Translations under genes and position numbers: made by a program
In this document: piece after piece, positions 27,077 to 36,625 of the stretch
Layout: the number at the start of each line of letters is the position of its first letter
How positions within the stretch are numbered: the first letter of the stretch is position 1
Source: Pirellulales bacterium
Lineage (GTDB): Bacteria > Planctomycetota > Planctomycetia > Pirellulales > Lacipirellulaceae
Direction of reading: 5' to 3'
DNA: 64,000 bases
NCBI GenBank assembly: GCA_028279215.1
Contig: JANQOF010000026.1
Span: forward strand, 124,001 to 188,000
The notes under the pieces: generated by a model
The model's input: the letters and a program-made list of their open reading frames with translations, nothing else
The model's database searches: none
What the model was told of the DNA's origin: nothing

Positions 27077-27478
27077 ATGCGTGATCTTACCCAAGGACGG
27101 CTACGGCAACAGATCAATTTTCTCCGTCGTCAGTTTCTTCAGGACGGTGAGCAACCCTTTGCAGAAGTCTTTTCGTCGGACGCTATCAAGCAAGCGTTGG
27201 TGTCGGTTGGCGATGATTGGGTTGATCGCATCTACACGCCACTGGTAACGATGTGGGTCTTTCTGGGGCAAGTGCTTAGCGCAGACCACGCGTGCCGCGC
27301 AGCGGTCGCGCGATTGATTGCTCATCGGATTTCACGAGGGCAGTTGCCATGCTCTGCTGAGACGAGCGCCTACTGTCAGGCGCGGAAACGATTGCCCGAG
27401 GAATTCTTCTCCGAAGCCGCTCGCGGAGTCGGCCAAGCCTTGCAATCGCAGGCGAAGCCCAAGTGGCTGGAATCCTAG
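27077..27478 (+). pseudogene. IS4-family transposase, N-terminal fragment
   Basis: From the ATG at 27077: MRDLTQGRLRQQINFLRRQF, DDWVDRIYTPLVTMWVFLGQVLSADHACRAAVARLIAHR and SAYCQARKRLPEEFF, the N-terminal region of IS4-type transposases. The catalytic DDE portion is absent: after QAKPKWL the sequence passes abruptly into the end of a tyrosine recombinase. Only about a third of the gene remains. Confidence 0.8.
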
Positions 27479-27657
27479 ACTTCCACGCATTGCGAGCTAC
27501 AGCAATTACCCGTTGGATTCTGGCTGGCCTGCCACCGGACCAGGTCAAGGTCTTGGCTCGGCATTCGACCATCACACTCACACTTGACTTGTATCACAAG
27601 CTAGGCGTTGACTACCGGCCAGCGGTTCCAGCCCTAAATCTTGGTGCACCAGCCTGA
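27455..27657 (+). pseudogene. Tyrosine recombinase (integrase), C-terminal fragment
   Basis: About 65 codons reading VAGILDFHALRATAITRW, then VKVLARHSTITLTLDLYHKLG. It contains the His-x-x-Arg box, the second His (ARHST) and the catalytic Tyr of the recombinase active site, but nothing upstream. The fragment is fused to the IS4 remnant in another frame and lies 130 bases from the 3' end of tRNA-Lys, the usual attachment position for such integrases. The element that brought it has been lost. Confidence 0.8.
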
Positions 27658-27736
27658 AAGTGTGCACCAAATGTGCACCAAATCCAGTGTCGTTTCCTGT
27701 CGTTTTGGTGTCGCGTCCTGTCGCACCTTGTCGCAC

Positions 27737-27778
27737 AAAAAGAGCCGCAAACCATTGCCATTTAACAGTTTGCGGCTT
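27737..27778 (-). terminator. Intrinsic terminator of tRNA-Lys
   Basis: On the minus strand a perfect 10-bp stem (AGCCGCAAAC at 27743-27752 with GTTTGCGGCT at 27768-27777) is followed by five T (27741-27737). It lies 11 bases beyond the tRNA 3' end. Confidence 0.85.
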
Positions 27779-27788
27779 ATTCTTCGAG

Positions 27789-27861
<73 letters not shown>

Positions 27862-27947
27862 GTGGGGGAGACCACGTATTGTAGCGGATGAGGGGTGGTG
27901 GGATAGGGGAGTGAATGTGGCCGCGGGTTGCCCAGGCTAGCAGGCGG

Positions 27948-29147
27948 CTATTTCAGTTTGCTCATCCGCTTGAGGAACTCGCGCTCGACGTCTGCTGGGT
28001 CGCCGAAGTGCTTTTGGAATCGTTCGATGCGCGACTCCGGCGGCGACGGGATGAAGGGTTGTTGGGCGGCCAAGTCTTCGACATAGGCGACGTATTGATC
28101 GGGGTGGTAGCGGATTAGGAAGTAATTGAGCGCCCAGGCGTCAGCGTAGGCGTCGATGGCGGTGCGCGGGTTTCGAAATCGCTTGTCGTCGGCGATCATC
28201 GACAACAAGCTAGACCGCCCTGGCCGGCGTAGGTTCGCTTGGAAGCGCTGCAGTCGCGGGTAGTTGATCTTACCAATGCCCCGCCAACCGCGGCTGCTCG
28301 AAAGGTCAGGTGCTTCGAAGTACACAGCCATGCCTTCGACCAGCCAGAGTGGCAACTCGGCCAAACGTGCCTGAAGTCCACAATTGAATGCAATTTGGTG
28401 CGTGGCCTCATGCACCACGGTGGCCACCAACGGCAACGCTGCCGGTTGGGTGAGCATCTGGTTGATCTCGCGTAGCGAACCGCGTGCGCCGCGCATCGCC
28501 TCCGCGCCGGTCAGATCGTACATGCTCACGTAGTTACTCGTCAGACTGTAGTAGCCAATCACGTTCGACGCGGCCGAACCTAACTCGTTGGCGCTCGCGG
28601 CGCGGTACTGGTTGGCGGTGGCGTAGATAATCACCACAAGCGGGAACTCCGGCTCGTGCAGCTCGACGCCCTTGTTGCTCCAGTAGTTCATGAACGCACG
28701 GTGCAGCCGCTCGAGCAGCGAGCTGGTCCATTGGGCATACGCTCTGGTGGTGTTAAAGCACACTACGTAGTGTGGCGTGATGTGCGATTCGAAACCGTCA
28801 GGCAACTCGGCAAGCACCTGTTCGGCGAGCTGCTCGTGCGACATCGGCTTGAACGGCGCGTCGATCGCTTCACGCGAGGCGATATCCCCGGCTTCGATCA
28901 CCCATAGGCGCCCGTCGGTCGTTTGAAGCATGACGCCGCCGTCGGTGTCTTCCACCACAATTCGGCCGGAAAGGCGCCGCTGCGAGTCGTCATCGGCGAA
29001 CGTCACGATCTCCACAGGGCTCGCTACTTTGTCGACGGCCATTGCCACTCGACTGCAACTTCCGGTAATAGCCGCCAGCAGACAAAGTAAGAAATAGCCG
29101 CCGGCTGTCCGAAACGACCCGCGATAAGACAAACTTGGCAATTGCAA
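27948..29147 (-). CDS. Exported DUF1570 peptidase-like protein
   Basis: 399 residues if it starts at the TTG at 29147, which yields a signal peptide ending LLCLLAAITGSC (possible lipoprotein). The first in-frame ATG (29042) would lose this signal. The DUF1570 core is clear: HYVVCFNTTRAYAQWTSSLLERL, FPLVVIIYATANQYR and the zinc-peptidase-like VVHEATHQIAFNCGL, then PLWLVEGMAVYFE. The pattern HEATH plus a downstream Glu resembles gluzincin metallopeptidases; activity is unproven. The frame runs on to 30104 but there it is only the complement of dapL. Confidence 0.78.
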   Translation of the reverse strand: MQLPSLSYRGSFRTAGGYFLLCLLAAITGSCSRVAMAVDKVASPVEIVTFADDDSQRRLSGRIVVEDTDGGVMLQTTDGRLWVIEAGDIASREAIDAPFKPMSHEQLAEQVLAELPDGFESHITPHYVVCFNTTRAYAQWTSSLLERLHRAFMNYWSNKGVELHEPEFPLVVIIYATANQYRAASANELGSAASNVIGYYSLTSNYVSMYDLTGAEAMRGARGSLREINQMLTQPAALPLVATVVHEATHQIAFNCGLQARLAELPLWLVEGMAVYFEAPDLSSSRGWRGIGKINYPRLQRFQANLRRPGRSSLLSMIADDKRFRNPRTAIDAYADAWALNYFLIRYHPDQYVAYVEDLAAQQPFIPSPPESRIERFQKHFGDPADVEREFLKRMSKLK

Positions 29148-29363
29148 CGTGTGCCACTGGCTCTGCCAGTGACAACGGTTGCCGTCAGAAAACAGCGGTA
29201 AACGGGCTCTACCACTTGCCCTCAACGGCTGCACGTCGTACTTAATGTACCGCAAAATAGCCCTTCCCGCCGCACGTTGACGAACCTGAATGCGACTTGT
29301 TCTATTGTAACTCACAAGCCCAGGAGCGTCTTCGCCAATCCCACACACAGCCAGCTTGAAACC

Positions 29364-30596
29364 ATGAGCGATCCCTATTTTCAGCAGTTGTTTGCCGACC
29401 GCATTGGTGGTGCGAACTACGGCAAAGGCACCGAGATCTACAAATTCGAGAAGATCAAACGGGCCAAGCGGCAGGCCCTGGCCAACCATCCTGAGCGGGA
29501 ATTGCTTGACTTCGGCATTGGTGAAAACGACTCGATGGCACCTGAGAGTGTTCGGCAGGTGATGGCCGCGGAAATCAACAAACAGGAAAACCGCGGTTAC
29601 GCCGACAACGGAGTGGCGGAGTTCAAAGAGGCCGCCGCGGGGTTTATGCAGCGGGAGTTCGGCGTCGAACTCGACCCAGCGACCGAAGTGAATCACACAA
29701 TTGGCTCCAAGCCGGCGTACGCCATGCTGCCGGCGGTGTTCATCAACCCAGGCGACGTCACGTTGATCACGGTGCCTGGCTACCCGGTAGCCGGAACGCA
29801 TACGATGTACTACGGCGGTATCGTGCATAAGCTGCCGTTGCTTGCCGAAAACCACTTCTTCCCCGATCTCGAACGCATCTCGCCCGACATCTTGGCGAAA
29901 GCCAAGCTCTTGGTGCTCAACTACCCCAACAGCCCGACCGGCAAGACGGCCACCACCGATTTTTACAAGCGGGCGATCGACTTCGCCAATCAGCATCAGA
30001 TTGTCGTCGTGCAAGACGCAGCGCATGCGATGCTCTCGTTCGATCAGGAGCCGACTAGTTTTCTGGCCGTGCCCGGCGCGAAGGAAGTGGGCGTCGAGGT
30101 ACATTCGATGTCCAAAGGGTTCGACATGATTGGTTGGCGGATGGGTTGGGTATGTGGGAATCCACTAATCGTCCAGGCGTTCTCCGACGTAAAGGACAAC
30201 AGCGACTCCGGCCAGTTCATCGCGACGCAAAAAGCCGCCGCCGCCGCGCTCGACGATCCCAGTATCCCCAAGATCATTCGCGAAAAGTACCGACGACGTA
30301 TGAAGAAGCTAGTCGGCGTACTCAAACGATGCGGCTTCGACTGCCAGATGCCGGGCGGTACGTACTTCCTTTACACGCCCGCTCCGCGCGGCTTGGCCGA
30401 CGGCACCACGTTCGAGAACGGTGAAGCGGCGAGTCAATACCTGATTCGCGAGCAGTCGATTTGCACCGTACCGTGGGACGACGCCGGCGCGTTCCTCCGC
30501 TTCAGCGTCACTTACGTCGCCGGCGACGAAGCCGCTGAAGATGCCCTGATGGCCGAAACCGAGTCGCGCCTCAAATCACTCGCACCAGTATTCTGA
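29364..30596 (+). CDS. dapL: LL-diaminopimelate aminotransferase
   Basis: 410 residues, the exact family length, from the ATG at 29364. It makes LL-diaminopimelate directly from tetrahydrodipicolinate for lysine and cell-wall synthesis. Diagnostic segments are YKFEKIKRAKRQAL, DFGIGENDSMAPESV, NRGYADNGVAEFKEAA, the PLP-binding lysine in VHSMSKGFDMIGWRMGW, and NYPNSPTGKTAT. A frame open from 29277 lacks conserved residues in its first 29 codons. The gene diverges from the DUF1570 gene. Confidence 0.92.
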   Translation: MSDPYFQQLFADRIGGANYGKGTEIYKFEKIKRAKRQALANHPERELLDFGIGENDSMAPESVRQVMAAEINKQENRGYADNGVAEFKEAAAGFMQREFGVELDPATEVNHTIGSKPAYAMLPAVFINPGDVTLITVPGYPVAGTHTMYYGGIVHKLPLLAENHFFPDLERISPDILAKAKLLVLNYPNSPTGKTATTDFYKRAIDFANQHQIVVVQDAAHAMLSFDQEPTSFLAVPGAKEVGVEVHSMSKGFDMIGWRMGWVCGNPLIVQAFSDVKDNSDSGQFIATQKAAAAALDDPSIPKIIREKYRRRMKKLVGVLKRCGFDCQMPGGTYFLYTPAPRGLADGTTFENGEAASQYLIREQSICTVPWDDAGAFLRFSVTYVAGDEAAEDALMAETESRLKSLAPVF

Positions 30597-30896
30597 CCAT
30601 CGACGGACCGCTAAAGTCCGTTTTGTCCCGCCTCCCGAAGAACGATAGTAGGTGACTCTATCCAACTTCTCGCCTTCCTTATCGGGCTTCGATTACCTGT
30701 TTTTTCTAGGTGCTTTTTGATTTCAAAGTGGACCGTTGGGCGCGCCGAATTGTCCGTTGGCGTGCCAAAAAAGGGACAATTGAAACGGGAATGCCGCATG
30801 GCGAAGCACCCAACGACCAATCCCATTCTCCAACACCCAGCATCGAACGCACCAACACCCAGCATCGAACGCACCGACGTTGAGCTCCATTCTGCT
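30597..30896. repeat. Intergenic region with a 22-bp tandem duplication and an inverted repeat
   Basis: CAACACCCAGCATCGAACGC plus AC occurs twice in perfect tandem at 30831-30852 and 30853-30874. Upstream, AATTGTCC (30748-30755) and GGACAATT (30774-30781) form an 8-bp inverted repeat. No gene is visible between dapL and the oxidoreductase. Confidence 0.7.
30603..30624 (+). terminator. Terminator candidate of dapL
   Basis: A 6-bp stem ACGGAC/GTCCGT (30603-30608 with 30616-30621) with a 7-base loop and TTTT follows seven bases after the stop codon. The stem is short, so termination may be partial. Confidence 0.5.
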
Positions 30897-32330
30897 CTAC
30901 CCCTCGATCTCATATCCCTTGCGACTCTGACGAGCGAGGAATGCGTTTGCCTGGTCGTCGCCGACGATCTGGCGGGTGTCGGGATTCCAGTTGAGTTTGC
31001 GACCCAGTCGGATGGCGATGTTCGATAGGTGACAGATTTCGAGCGTCCGGTTGTGGGACCAAACATCGGAGATGGGCTGCTTACGCGACTGCATCGACTC
31101 GATGAAATTCGCGCTATGGTTGGCACTAACAGGTCCTCCGTATACTTCCTCTACCGCGCCCTCTGGCAGGGGATCCTCGGCCAAGTCCTCGACCGGCTTG
31201 CCCACCAGCTTGCCACGGTTAACAAAGAAGCGGCCCTTGGTGCCTTCAAACAAGATACCGTTGTCTCCCTCGCTGGTAACGATCATCTCCACATCCTCGG
31301 GCATTTCGACCTGGATGCGGAACATGCTCGCGACGTTGTATCGGTCGTCTACCACGGGATAGCCGTCCTTGTATTCGACGGGTAACTCGTAATCGATCGG
31401 TGTCACCTTGGTTGGCCCAGTACCCGTCGTGCCAAGCGCCCAGTTCGCGATATCGACGTGGTGAGCTCCCCAGTCGGTGAGCTTGCCACCGGAGTACGCA
31501 TGCCACATGCGGAATGCGTAGTGGCAATTGCTGTAAAGTGGCACGCCGCCACCGTAACCCTCGCGCATCTCGGACAGGGCTCGATAAGGGACTTTCGGCG
31601 CTGGCCCCAACCACAAGTCCCAATCGAGTTCGTTCGGGACGGGTACCACGGGAATCGCAGGCGAACCTGCAACCCCCCCGATGCCGCAGGTTATCTTTCT
31701 GACCGTTCCGATTCTTCCATGCCTGACCAGAGCGACCGCCTGCAAAAACCGGTGACCGCATTCCGACCGCTGCATGGTGCCGACTTGAAACATGCGACCC
31801 GTTTCGTCAACTGCCTGTTCGATCAACTTCCCTTCGTCGATAGTGAGCGTCAGCGGCTTCTCGCAATAGACGTCCTTGCCGGACCGCATGGCTTCGATCG
31901 CTATCTTCGTGTGCCAATGATCGGGAGTGGCGATCATCACCGCGTCGATGTCGTCGCGCTCAAGAATCTTGCGGTAGTCCTTGTAGGCATCTGGTTTGGC
32001 GCCCTGCTTCTGGGTGGTTTTTTCGACGTACTTGTCGAGCACTTTGGAATCTACATCAGCCAGCGCGGCGAAATCGGCGAAGGGGAACGTCTTGTTGGTG
32101 ATATCCCAACCTTGATTTCGCAGCCCAATCGAGGCAAACACCGGGCGATCGTTGGGCGACTGATAGCCAACAGCGCGGCGCGTCGACGTCAACAAGAAAC
32201 TGGCTGTTCCCGCGGCGGCCACGCTTTGCAGGAATTGACGACGATTAGTCACACGCGAGGTAGACAACAAAGTGCGTCCTTTGGGAGGAATGGGAGTGCC
32301 CACTGGGTGAGTTGCCGGTAAGCCCAGCAC
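30897..32330 (-). CDS. Gfo/Idh/MocA-family oxidoreductase, Tat-exported
   Basis: 477 residues as drawn. A GTG at 32252 would start VTNRRQFLQSVAAAGTASF, placing the twin-arginine motif at the very N-terminus, and may be the real start. The dinucleotide-binding domain contains the Gfo/Idh catalytic signature MIATPDHWHTKIAIEAMRSGKDVYCEKPLT (EKP motif), followed by GTMQRSECGHRF. The C-terminal substrate domain has GGKLTDWGAHHVDIANWAL. Such exported sugar oxidoreductases are numerous in planctomycetes. The substrate is unknown. Confidence 0.87.
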   Translation of the reverse strand: MLGLPATHPVGTPIPPKGRTLLSTSRVTNRRQFLQSVAAAGTASFLLTSTRRAVGYQSPNDRPVFASIGLRNQGWDITNKTFPFADFAALADVDSKVLDKYVEKTTQKQGAKPDAYKDYRKILERDDIDAVMIATPDHWHTKIAIEAMRSGKDVYCEKPLTLTIDEGKLIEQAVDETGRMFQVGTMQRSECGHRFLQAVALVRHGRIGTVRKITCGIGGVAGSPAIPVVPVPNELDWDLWLGPAPKVPYRALSEMREGYGGGVPLYSNCHYAFRMWHAYSGGKLTDWGAHHVDIANWALGTTGTGPTKVTPIDYELPVEYKDGYPVVDDRYNVASMFRIQVEMPEDVEMIVTSEGDNGILFEGTKGRFFVNRGKLVGKPVEDLAEDPLPEGAVEEVYGGPVSANHSANFIESMQSRKQPISDVWSHNRTLEICHLSNIAIRLGRKLNWNPDTRQIVGDDQANAFLARQSRKGYEIEG

Positions 32331-32827
32331 ATGCGTAGATGGTACAAACTAACATAGTGGGTGGCTCCATTTCCACCAAAATCGCCCTAAGAAATTCAAT
32401 CGCTCCAACGAAGACTCGCGCACCAAAAAACAGGCCTTAGGGCGACTCTCAGACCAGCCGAAGGATTCGCCGTGGAAGAACGAGATGCACCGACTGGAGC
32501 CTCTGGCTGAGGATTAGCGGCAAGCCGGCGCGCTGAAGGCAGAATAGGGGATCATGGCATAGGTTGCCGCTGGCGTAAGCTGCTGTTTGGGATTCCGCGA
32601 TGCCCGCGCAAACAACCAGATTCAGGCGAGTCATCACGGATGCGACCTACCGTGCACCGCTGCATGCGTCCTACGGATTGGCAACGAGTGACGCCAAGTC
32701 GCCAAGTCTCAGTGACTAAGCGCCTTGGCGTGAAGATTTCCTCGATCACCCAACATCTGCCGGAGACGCTAGAGGCGCACCAACGCGGCAAGACAAATCA
32801 AGCCGGAACCTATTGGCCGGCAGCCTG
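32331..32827. other. Intergenic region, about 500 bases
   Basis: No gene I can support. ACGCCAAG (32691-32698) and CTTGGCGT (32724-32731) form a perfect 8-bp inverted repeat with a 25-base loop. A weak terminator for the PEP-CTERM gene lies at its right end. Confidence 0.45.
32793..32821 (-). terminator. Weak terminator candidate of the PEP-CTERM gene
   Basis: On the minus strand GCCGG (32821-32817) pairs with CCGGC (32806-32802) around a 10-base loop, followed by TTGATTTGT. It lies a few bases after the stop codon. Confidence 0.4.
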
Positions 32828-33490
32828 TTAGCGTTTGCACCTTCTGCGAATCACGAACAGGCCAGCGATACCTGCGGTGCAAAGTATCATCGTCGAAGGC
32901 TCAGGAATCATGAAGACCTGAGTCTGTACGGCAATTACAAGCCAGTCGTTGGCGTTGCCATCGTCGTCCAGCCAACCGCGGCCAACGGTTGACATGTTGT
33001 CGTTGTCTAAGCGATGTCCGTCAGGAAACAGATTGAACGCTTGTCCTGCGTTGTTCTGCATGCTTGTGAGGGTGATTGGTGAATTGGAAGGCGGAACACC
33101 AACTTCGTCCCAGACGAGAGTGCCCGAACCGGAAGTGGCGCTGAAGCCACCGTTAACGTTGGTCAATCCGGTCATCGTGTAAGAAACTTTCCAATACTCG
33201 CCAGTCGTGTTGTTCAACAAGCGACCTTCAATCGTGGCCGTGTTGTCTAGGTTCCAGGTCAGAATTACTGGCTCCGAATCGGCTTCCACGCTGAACGTGG
33301 GGCCATTGCCAGCAGGAGGTTCATCGCCGTCAAGACGAAGCCCGTAGGGACCAAGCGTGTTGGTAACCCGTCCATCGGGGTGGTTGAACAGTTGAAACTT
33401 ACCCGGAGAAATTGTTGCGGCATCCGCGAACTGGACTTGGAACAAGTAGGCGGCGCAGGTCGCCAGAGCGACCACTAGTATTCGATTCAT
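32828..33490 (-). CDS. PEP-CTERM sorting domain protein
   Basis: 220 residues. The signal peptide is MNRILVVALATCAAYLFQVQFADA. A beta-rich secreted body follows, and the C-terminal PEP-CTERM tripartite tag is IPEPSTMILCTAGIAGLFVIRRRCKR (PEP motif, hydrophobic helix, Arg cluster). Such proteins are handled by exosortase and exported, often to the surface with exopolysaccharide. No exosortase is in this window. The body does not match a domain I recognise. Confidence 0.85.
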   Translation of the reverse strand: MNRILVVALATCAAYLFQVQFADAATISPGKFQLFNHPDGRVTNTLGPYGLRLDGDEPPAGNGPTFSVEADSEPVILTWNLDNTATIEGRLLNNTTGEYWKVSYTMTGLTNVNGGFSATSGSGTLVWDEVGVPPSNSPITLTSMQNNAGQAFNLFPDGHRLDNDNMSTVGRGWLDDDGNANDWLVIAVQTQVFMIPEPSTMILCTAGIAGLFVIRRRCKR

Positions 33491-33868
33491 TAGACCGTTC
33501 CCCTTACCTCTAATCCTTGTGGTGCGTCAAATCTGCAAGAACATCACGTTCAACAATAGAACTCGCTTGTGCAAAACTCGGGAACCAACCTGTCAGCAGA
33601 CCTGACAACCCATCGCAACGAAAAAGCCTCTGACGAGCTGTGCAACTATGCACAGAGCATCAGAGGCCATTTCGTGTCGAACTGGTTGTTTTCGTCCACA
33701 TCAGCGTTCCCCCCGAATTAACTAGTACGTATGGTAATGAGTGGTTGCGGGTAACGCAAGGATCTTGCACAAGATTTTGGAATTTCTTCGGATTGCCGTA
33801 CCCGGTGCCTAAAACTCTCCATGCAACAGGTTTCTTAATGGTTTCTTGACTTAAGCCAGATTCTGGGG
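33491..33868. other. Intergenic region between mutS and the PEP-CTERM gene
   Basis: Apart from the strong minus-strand terminator at 33621-33667 nothing recognisable is present. The promoter of the PEP-CTERM gene must lie in 33491-33620, but I see no clear -35/-10 pair. Confidence 0.4.
33621..33667 (-). terminator. Strong intrinsic terminator downstream of mutS
   Basis: Two stacked stems on the minus strand: GCCTCTGA/TCAGAGGC (33626-33633 with 33660-33667) and CTGTGCA/TGCACAG (33638-33644 with 33649-33655) with a 4-base loop, followed by five T (33625-33621). It would end the mutS transcript. Confidence 0.85.
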
Positions 33869-36544
33869 CTACAGATCCATCCGCCACTGGCTCAATCGCT
33901 GTAGGGCTTCGAGCGGCGTCATGCCGTCGACGTCTAGGTCGCGTATCTCGCTAACCAACGGGTGCTCTGTCGTTTCGAAGAGTGTGAGTTGCAGAGAACC
34001 GTTGGTTGCTTCGGTTCGCTGGCTGTGAGGAGCGGGTATGTCGGTGTGGGGACCATCCGCCCGACGGGCCGATGCTTCGAGTTCGGCGAGGATCTCTTCG
34101 GCCCGGCTACTGACCGCTTTGGGGACTCCGGCGAGCTGCGCGACGTGGATGCCGTAACTGCGATCGGCCGAGCCAGGCACGATTTGGTGCAGGAACACAA
34201 TCTTGCCAAAGTGCTCGCGGACCATCACGTTGAGATTCGCCACGCCCTCGAACTGCTCTGCCAGCTCGGTGAGTTCGTGATAGTGCGTGGCGAACAGCGT
34301 ACGGCAACCAATCTGGTCGTGCAGGTACTCGACGATGCTCCAGGCGAGCGAAAGCCCATCGTACGTGCTAGTGCCGCGGCCAACTTCGTCTAACACCACC
34401 ACGCTTCGCTCGGTGGCCGTGTTCAGAATCCGCGCGGCCTCGGTCATTTCGACCATGAACGTGCTTTGCCCGCGCGCCAGCTCGTCGCTCGCACCCACAC
34501 GCGCGAAGAGCCGATCGACCACACCGATACGAGCCTTTCGAGCCGGCACAAAACTACCAACCTGAGCCATCAACACGATCAGCGCCGTCTGGCGAATGTA
34601 AGTGCTCTTGCCCGCCATGTTCGGACCAGTGATGAGGAGTACGCGGGGTTTGTCCAGCGAATCGTTATCGCTGTCTTCACCTACCCCCTGCCCACCGACC
34701 CCTAACCCCCGACACGAAGTGTCGTTAGGCACAAAGGTACCTGAGGGCTCGGTGGCTTCGACCACCGGATGGCGGCCCGCTTCGATTTCGAGCACTGGCT
34801 CGTCGGCCATCTCCGGCCGAACGTAGTCGCGGGCGCGGGCCACTTCGGCCAGGCTCGCCAACGCATCGAGGTCGGCAAGTGCCATTGCGGTGGAAAGTAG
34901 TTGCGGTGCGGCCTGGGCGGTGAACTCGCGCAGCTCAGCAAACAGTTCGAGTTCCAATGCAAGCACGCGTTCTTCGGCGCTGAGCACCTTCTCTTCGTAC
35001 TCCTTGAGTTCCGGCGTAATGTACCGCTCGGCATTCTTTAGCGTTTGCTTGCGGATGTACTCATCGGGTACTTTGTCGCGGTGGGCGTGCGTGATCTCAA
35101 GGTAGTAACCGAACACCTTGTTGAAGCCGACCTTCATGCTCGGAATGCCGGTCCGCTCAACTTCAGCCGCCTGATAATTGGCCATCCACTGCTTGCCGCC
35201 GCTCATCAGCTCGCGCAACTCTTCAAGCTTGTCGTGGGCGCCCGCCCGAATGAATCCGCCTTCGCGGGCCGTCAGTGGGCAGTCGTCGGCGAGCATCGAT
35301 TCCAAGCGGCTTCGAAGCCGTGGGCAGAGGTCGATTCGCGATTCAACGGCACGTAGCAGGACACTCGACCGGCCGGCGAGCTTGGCTTTCACCGCGGGAA
35401 GCGCCGCAAGCGTGCGGGCGACGAACGACAAGTCGCGTGGGCTGGCACGACCCGTAGTCACGCGGGCGATCAGTCGCGGTATATCGTAGATGCTCTTAAG
35501 TGCGTCCCGCACGGCAGTGGTTAGCGACGGTTGATCGACTAGCTCTGCCACTGCTTCGAGTCTCGCGTCGATGGCATCGGAGTCCACCAACGGATGCGCG
35601 AGCCACTCGCCCAAGCGCCGGGCGCCCATGGGCGTGGTGGTGCGATCGAGAACGGCGAGCAAGGTGCCTTCGCGGCGACCATCGCGCAGCGTTTGCGTGA
35701 TTTCCAAGCTGCGCCAGGTAGCCGCGTCGATCTCTAGCGACTGCCCCTCGCGTAGCGGTGCGATCGATGCGATGTGCGAGAGGTCGGTCTTTTGCGTCTC
35801 GACAAGGTACTCAACGATCGCCCCGGCGGCCGCAAGGGCGAGCCGATCGGTCGGCTGCTCGACATCGAAACCAAATCCCTCGAGCGTCTGCGTACCGAAG
35901 TGCCGGGCGAGTGCTTCCATTCCCTGCTGCTGGGCGAATGCCCAGGATGGCCGGGTCGTCAGCACGCGGCCTTCGATCCACGCCGGTGGAAGTTCTGCGA
36001 CCGTTTCGTCGCTTACTACCAATTCAGTCGGCGCTATGCGGGCCAGTTGGTCGGCAACGTCGCTCGCGGCAATCGGCGCGGCGATGAACGCCCCGGTCGA
36101 AACCTCCACCCACGCCAAACCCACTTGCGGCCCGTCGGGATCCAAAGCAAGCGACGCTAAGTAGTTGCTTTGCGACGGATCGAGCAGCGCGTTGTCGGTC
36201 ACGGTGCCTCGACTCACCACCCGTGTGATATCGCGCTTTACCACCTTCTTGTTTTCAGCCTTAGTCTGCTTTGGGTCCTCCATCTGCTCGCAGATTGCCG
36301 CGCGATGCCCGGCGGCAATAATCTTAGCCAAGTATTGATCGAGCTGGTGATGCGGAAAGCCCGCCATCGGAACGGGGTTCTCACCCTTATCGCGACTGGT
36401 GAGGGACAAGCCAAGCACCCGCGCGGCCGTCTTCGCATCGTCATAGAATAGCTCGTAGAAGTCGCCCATCCGAAACAGCAACAGCGCATCGCCGGCCGCA
36501 TCCTTGGCCTGGTGGTACTGCTGCATCATCGGACTCAGGGCCAT
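33869..36544 (-). CDS. mutS: DNA mismatch repair protein MutS
   Basis: 891 residues. The N-terminal mismatch-recognition motif GDFYELFYDDA includes the Phe-x-Glu pair. Connector, lever and clamp domains follow. The ATPase has Walker A GPNMAGKSTYIRQTALI, STFMVEMTEAARIL, Walker B VVLDEVGRGTSTYDGLSLAWS and ATHYHEL. A low-complexity insertion (about residues 600-625, GLGVGGQGVGEDSDND) sits just before the ATPase domain and is unusual. The C-terminal ELEA/IRDLDVDGMTPLEAL region is typical. It acts with MutL in post-replicative repair; no mutL is nearby. Confidence 0.96.
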   Translation of the reverse strand: MALSPMMQQYHQAKDAAGDALLLFRMGDFYELFYDDAKTAARVLGLSLTSRDKGENPVPMAGFPHHQLDQYLAKIIAAGHRAAICEQMEDPKQTKAENKKVVKRDITRVVSRGTVTDNALLDPSQSNYLASLALDPDGPQVGLAWVEVSTGAFIAAPIAASDVADQLARIAPTELVVSDETVAELPPAWIEGRVLTTRPSWAFAQQQGMEALARHFGTQTLEGFGFDVEQPTDRLALAAAGAIVEYLVETQKTDLSHIASIAPLREGQSLEIDAATWRSLEITQTLRDGRREGTLLAVLDRTTTPMGARRLGEWLAHPLVDSDAIDARLEAVAELVDQPSLTTAVRDALKSIYDIPRLIARVTTGRASPRDLSFVARTLAALPAVKAKLAGRSSVLLRAVESRIDLCPRLRSRLESMLADDCPLTAREGGFIRAGAHDKLEELRELMSGGKQWMANYQAAEVERTGIPSMKVGFNKVFGYYLEITHAHRDKVPDEYIRKQTLKNAERYITPELKEYEEKVLSAEERVLALELELFAELREFTAQAAPQLLSTAMALADLDALASLAEVARARDYVRPEMADEPVLEIEAGRHPVVEATEPSGTFVPNDTSCRGLGVGGQGVGEDSDNDSLDKPRVLLITGPNMAGKSTYIRQTALIVLMAQVGSFVPARKARIGVVDRLFARVGASDELARGQSTFMVEMTEAARILNTATERSVVVLDEVGRGTSTYDGLSLAWSIVEYLHDQIGCRTLFATHYHELTELAEQFEGVANLNVMVREHFGKIVFLHQIVPGSADRSYGIHVAQLAGVPKAVSSRAEEILAELEASARRADGPHTDIPAPHSQRTEATNGSLQLTLFETTEHPLVSEIRDLDVDGMTPLEALQRLSQWRMDL

Positions 36545-36625
36545 CGACCGTCGGGCTCCAACGCGAGGGAAAGCCTCTATGCTAGCGGCCGCAGAGTGTG
36601 AGGGCAGGGGGGAGCCAAATGCCCG

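Noticed and set aside
29148..30104. N-terminal extension of the DUF1570 frame
   Set aside because: It is only the complement of dapL; the real protein starts with a signal peptide near 29147 or at 29042.
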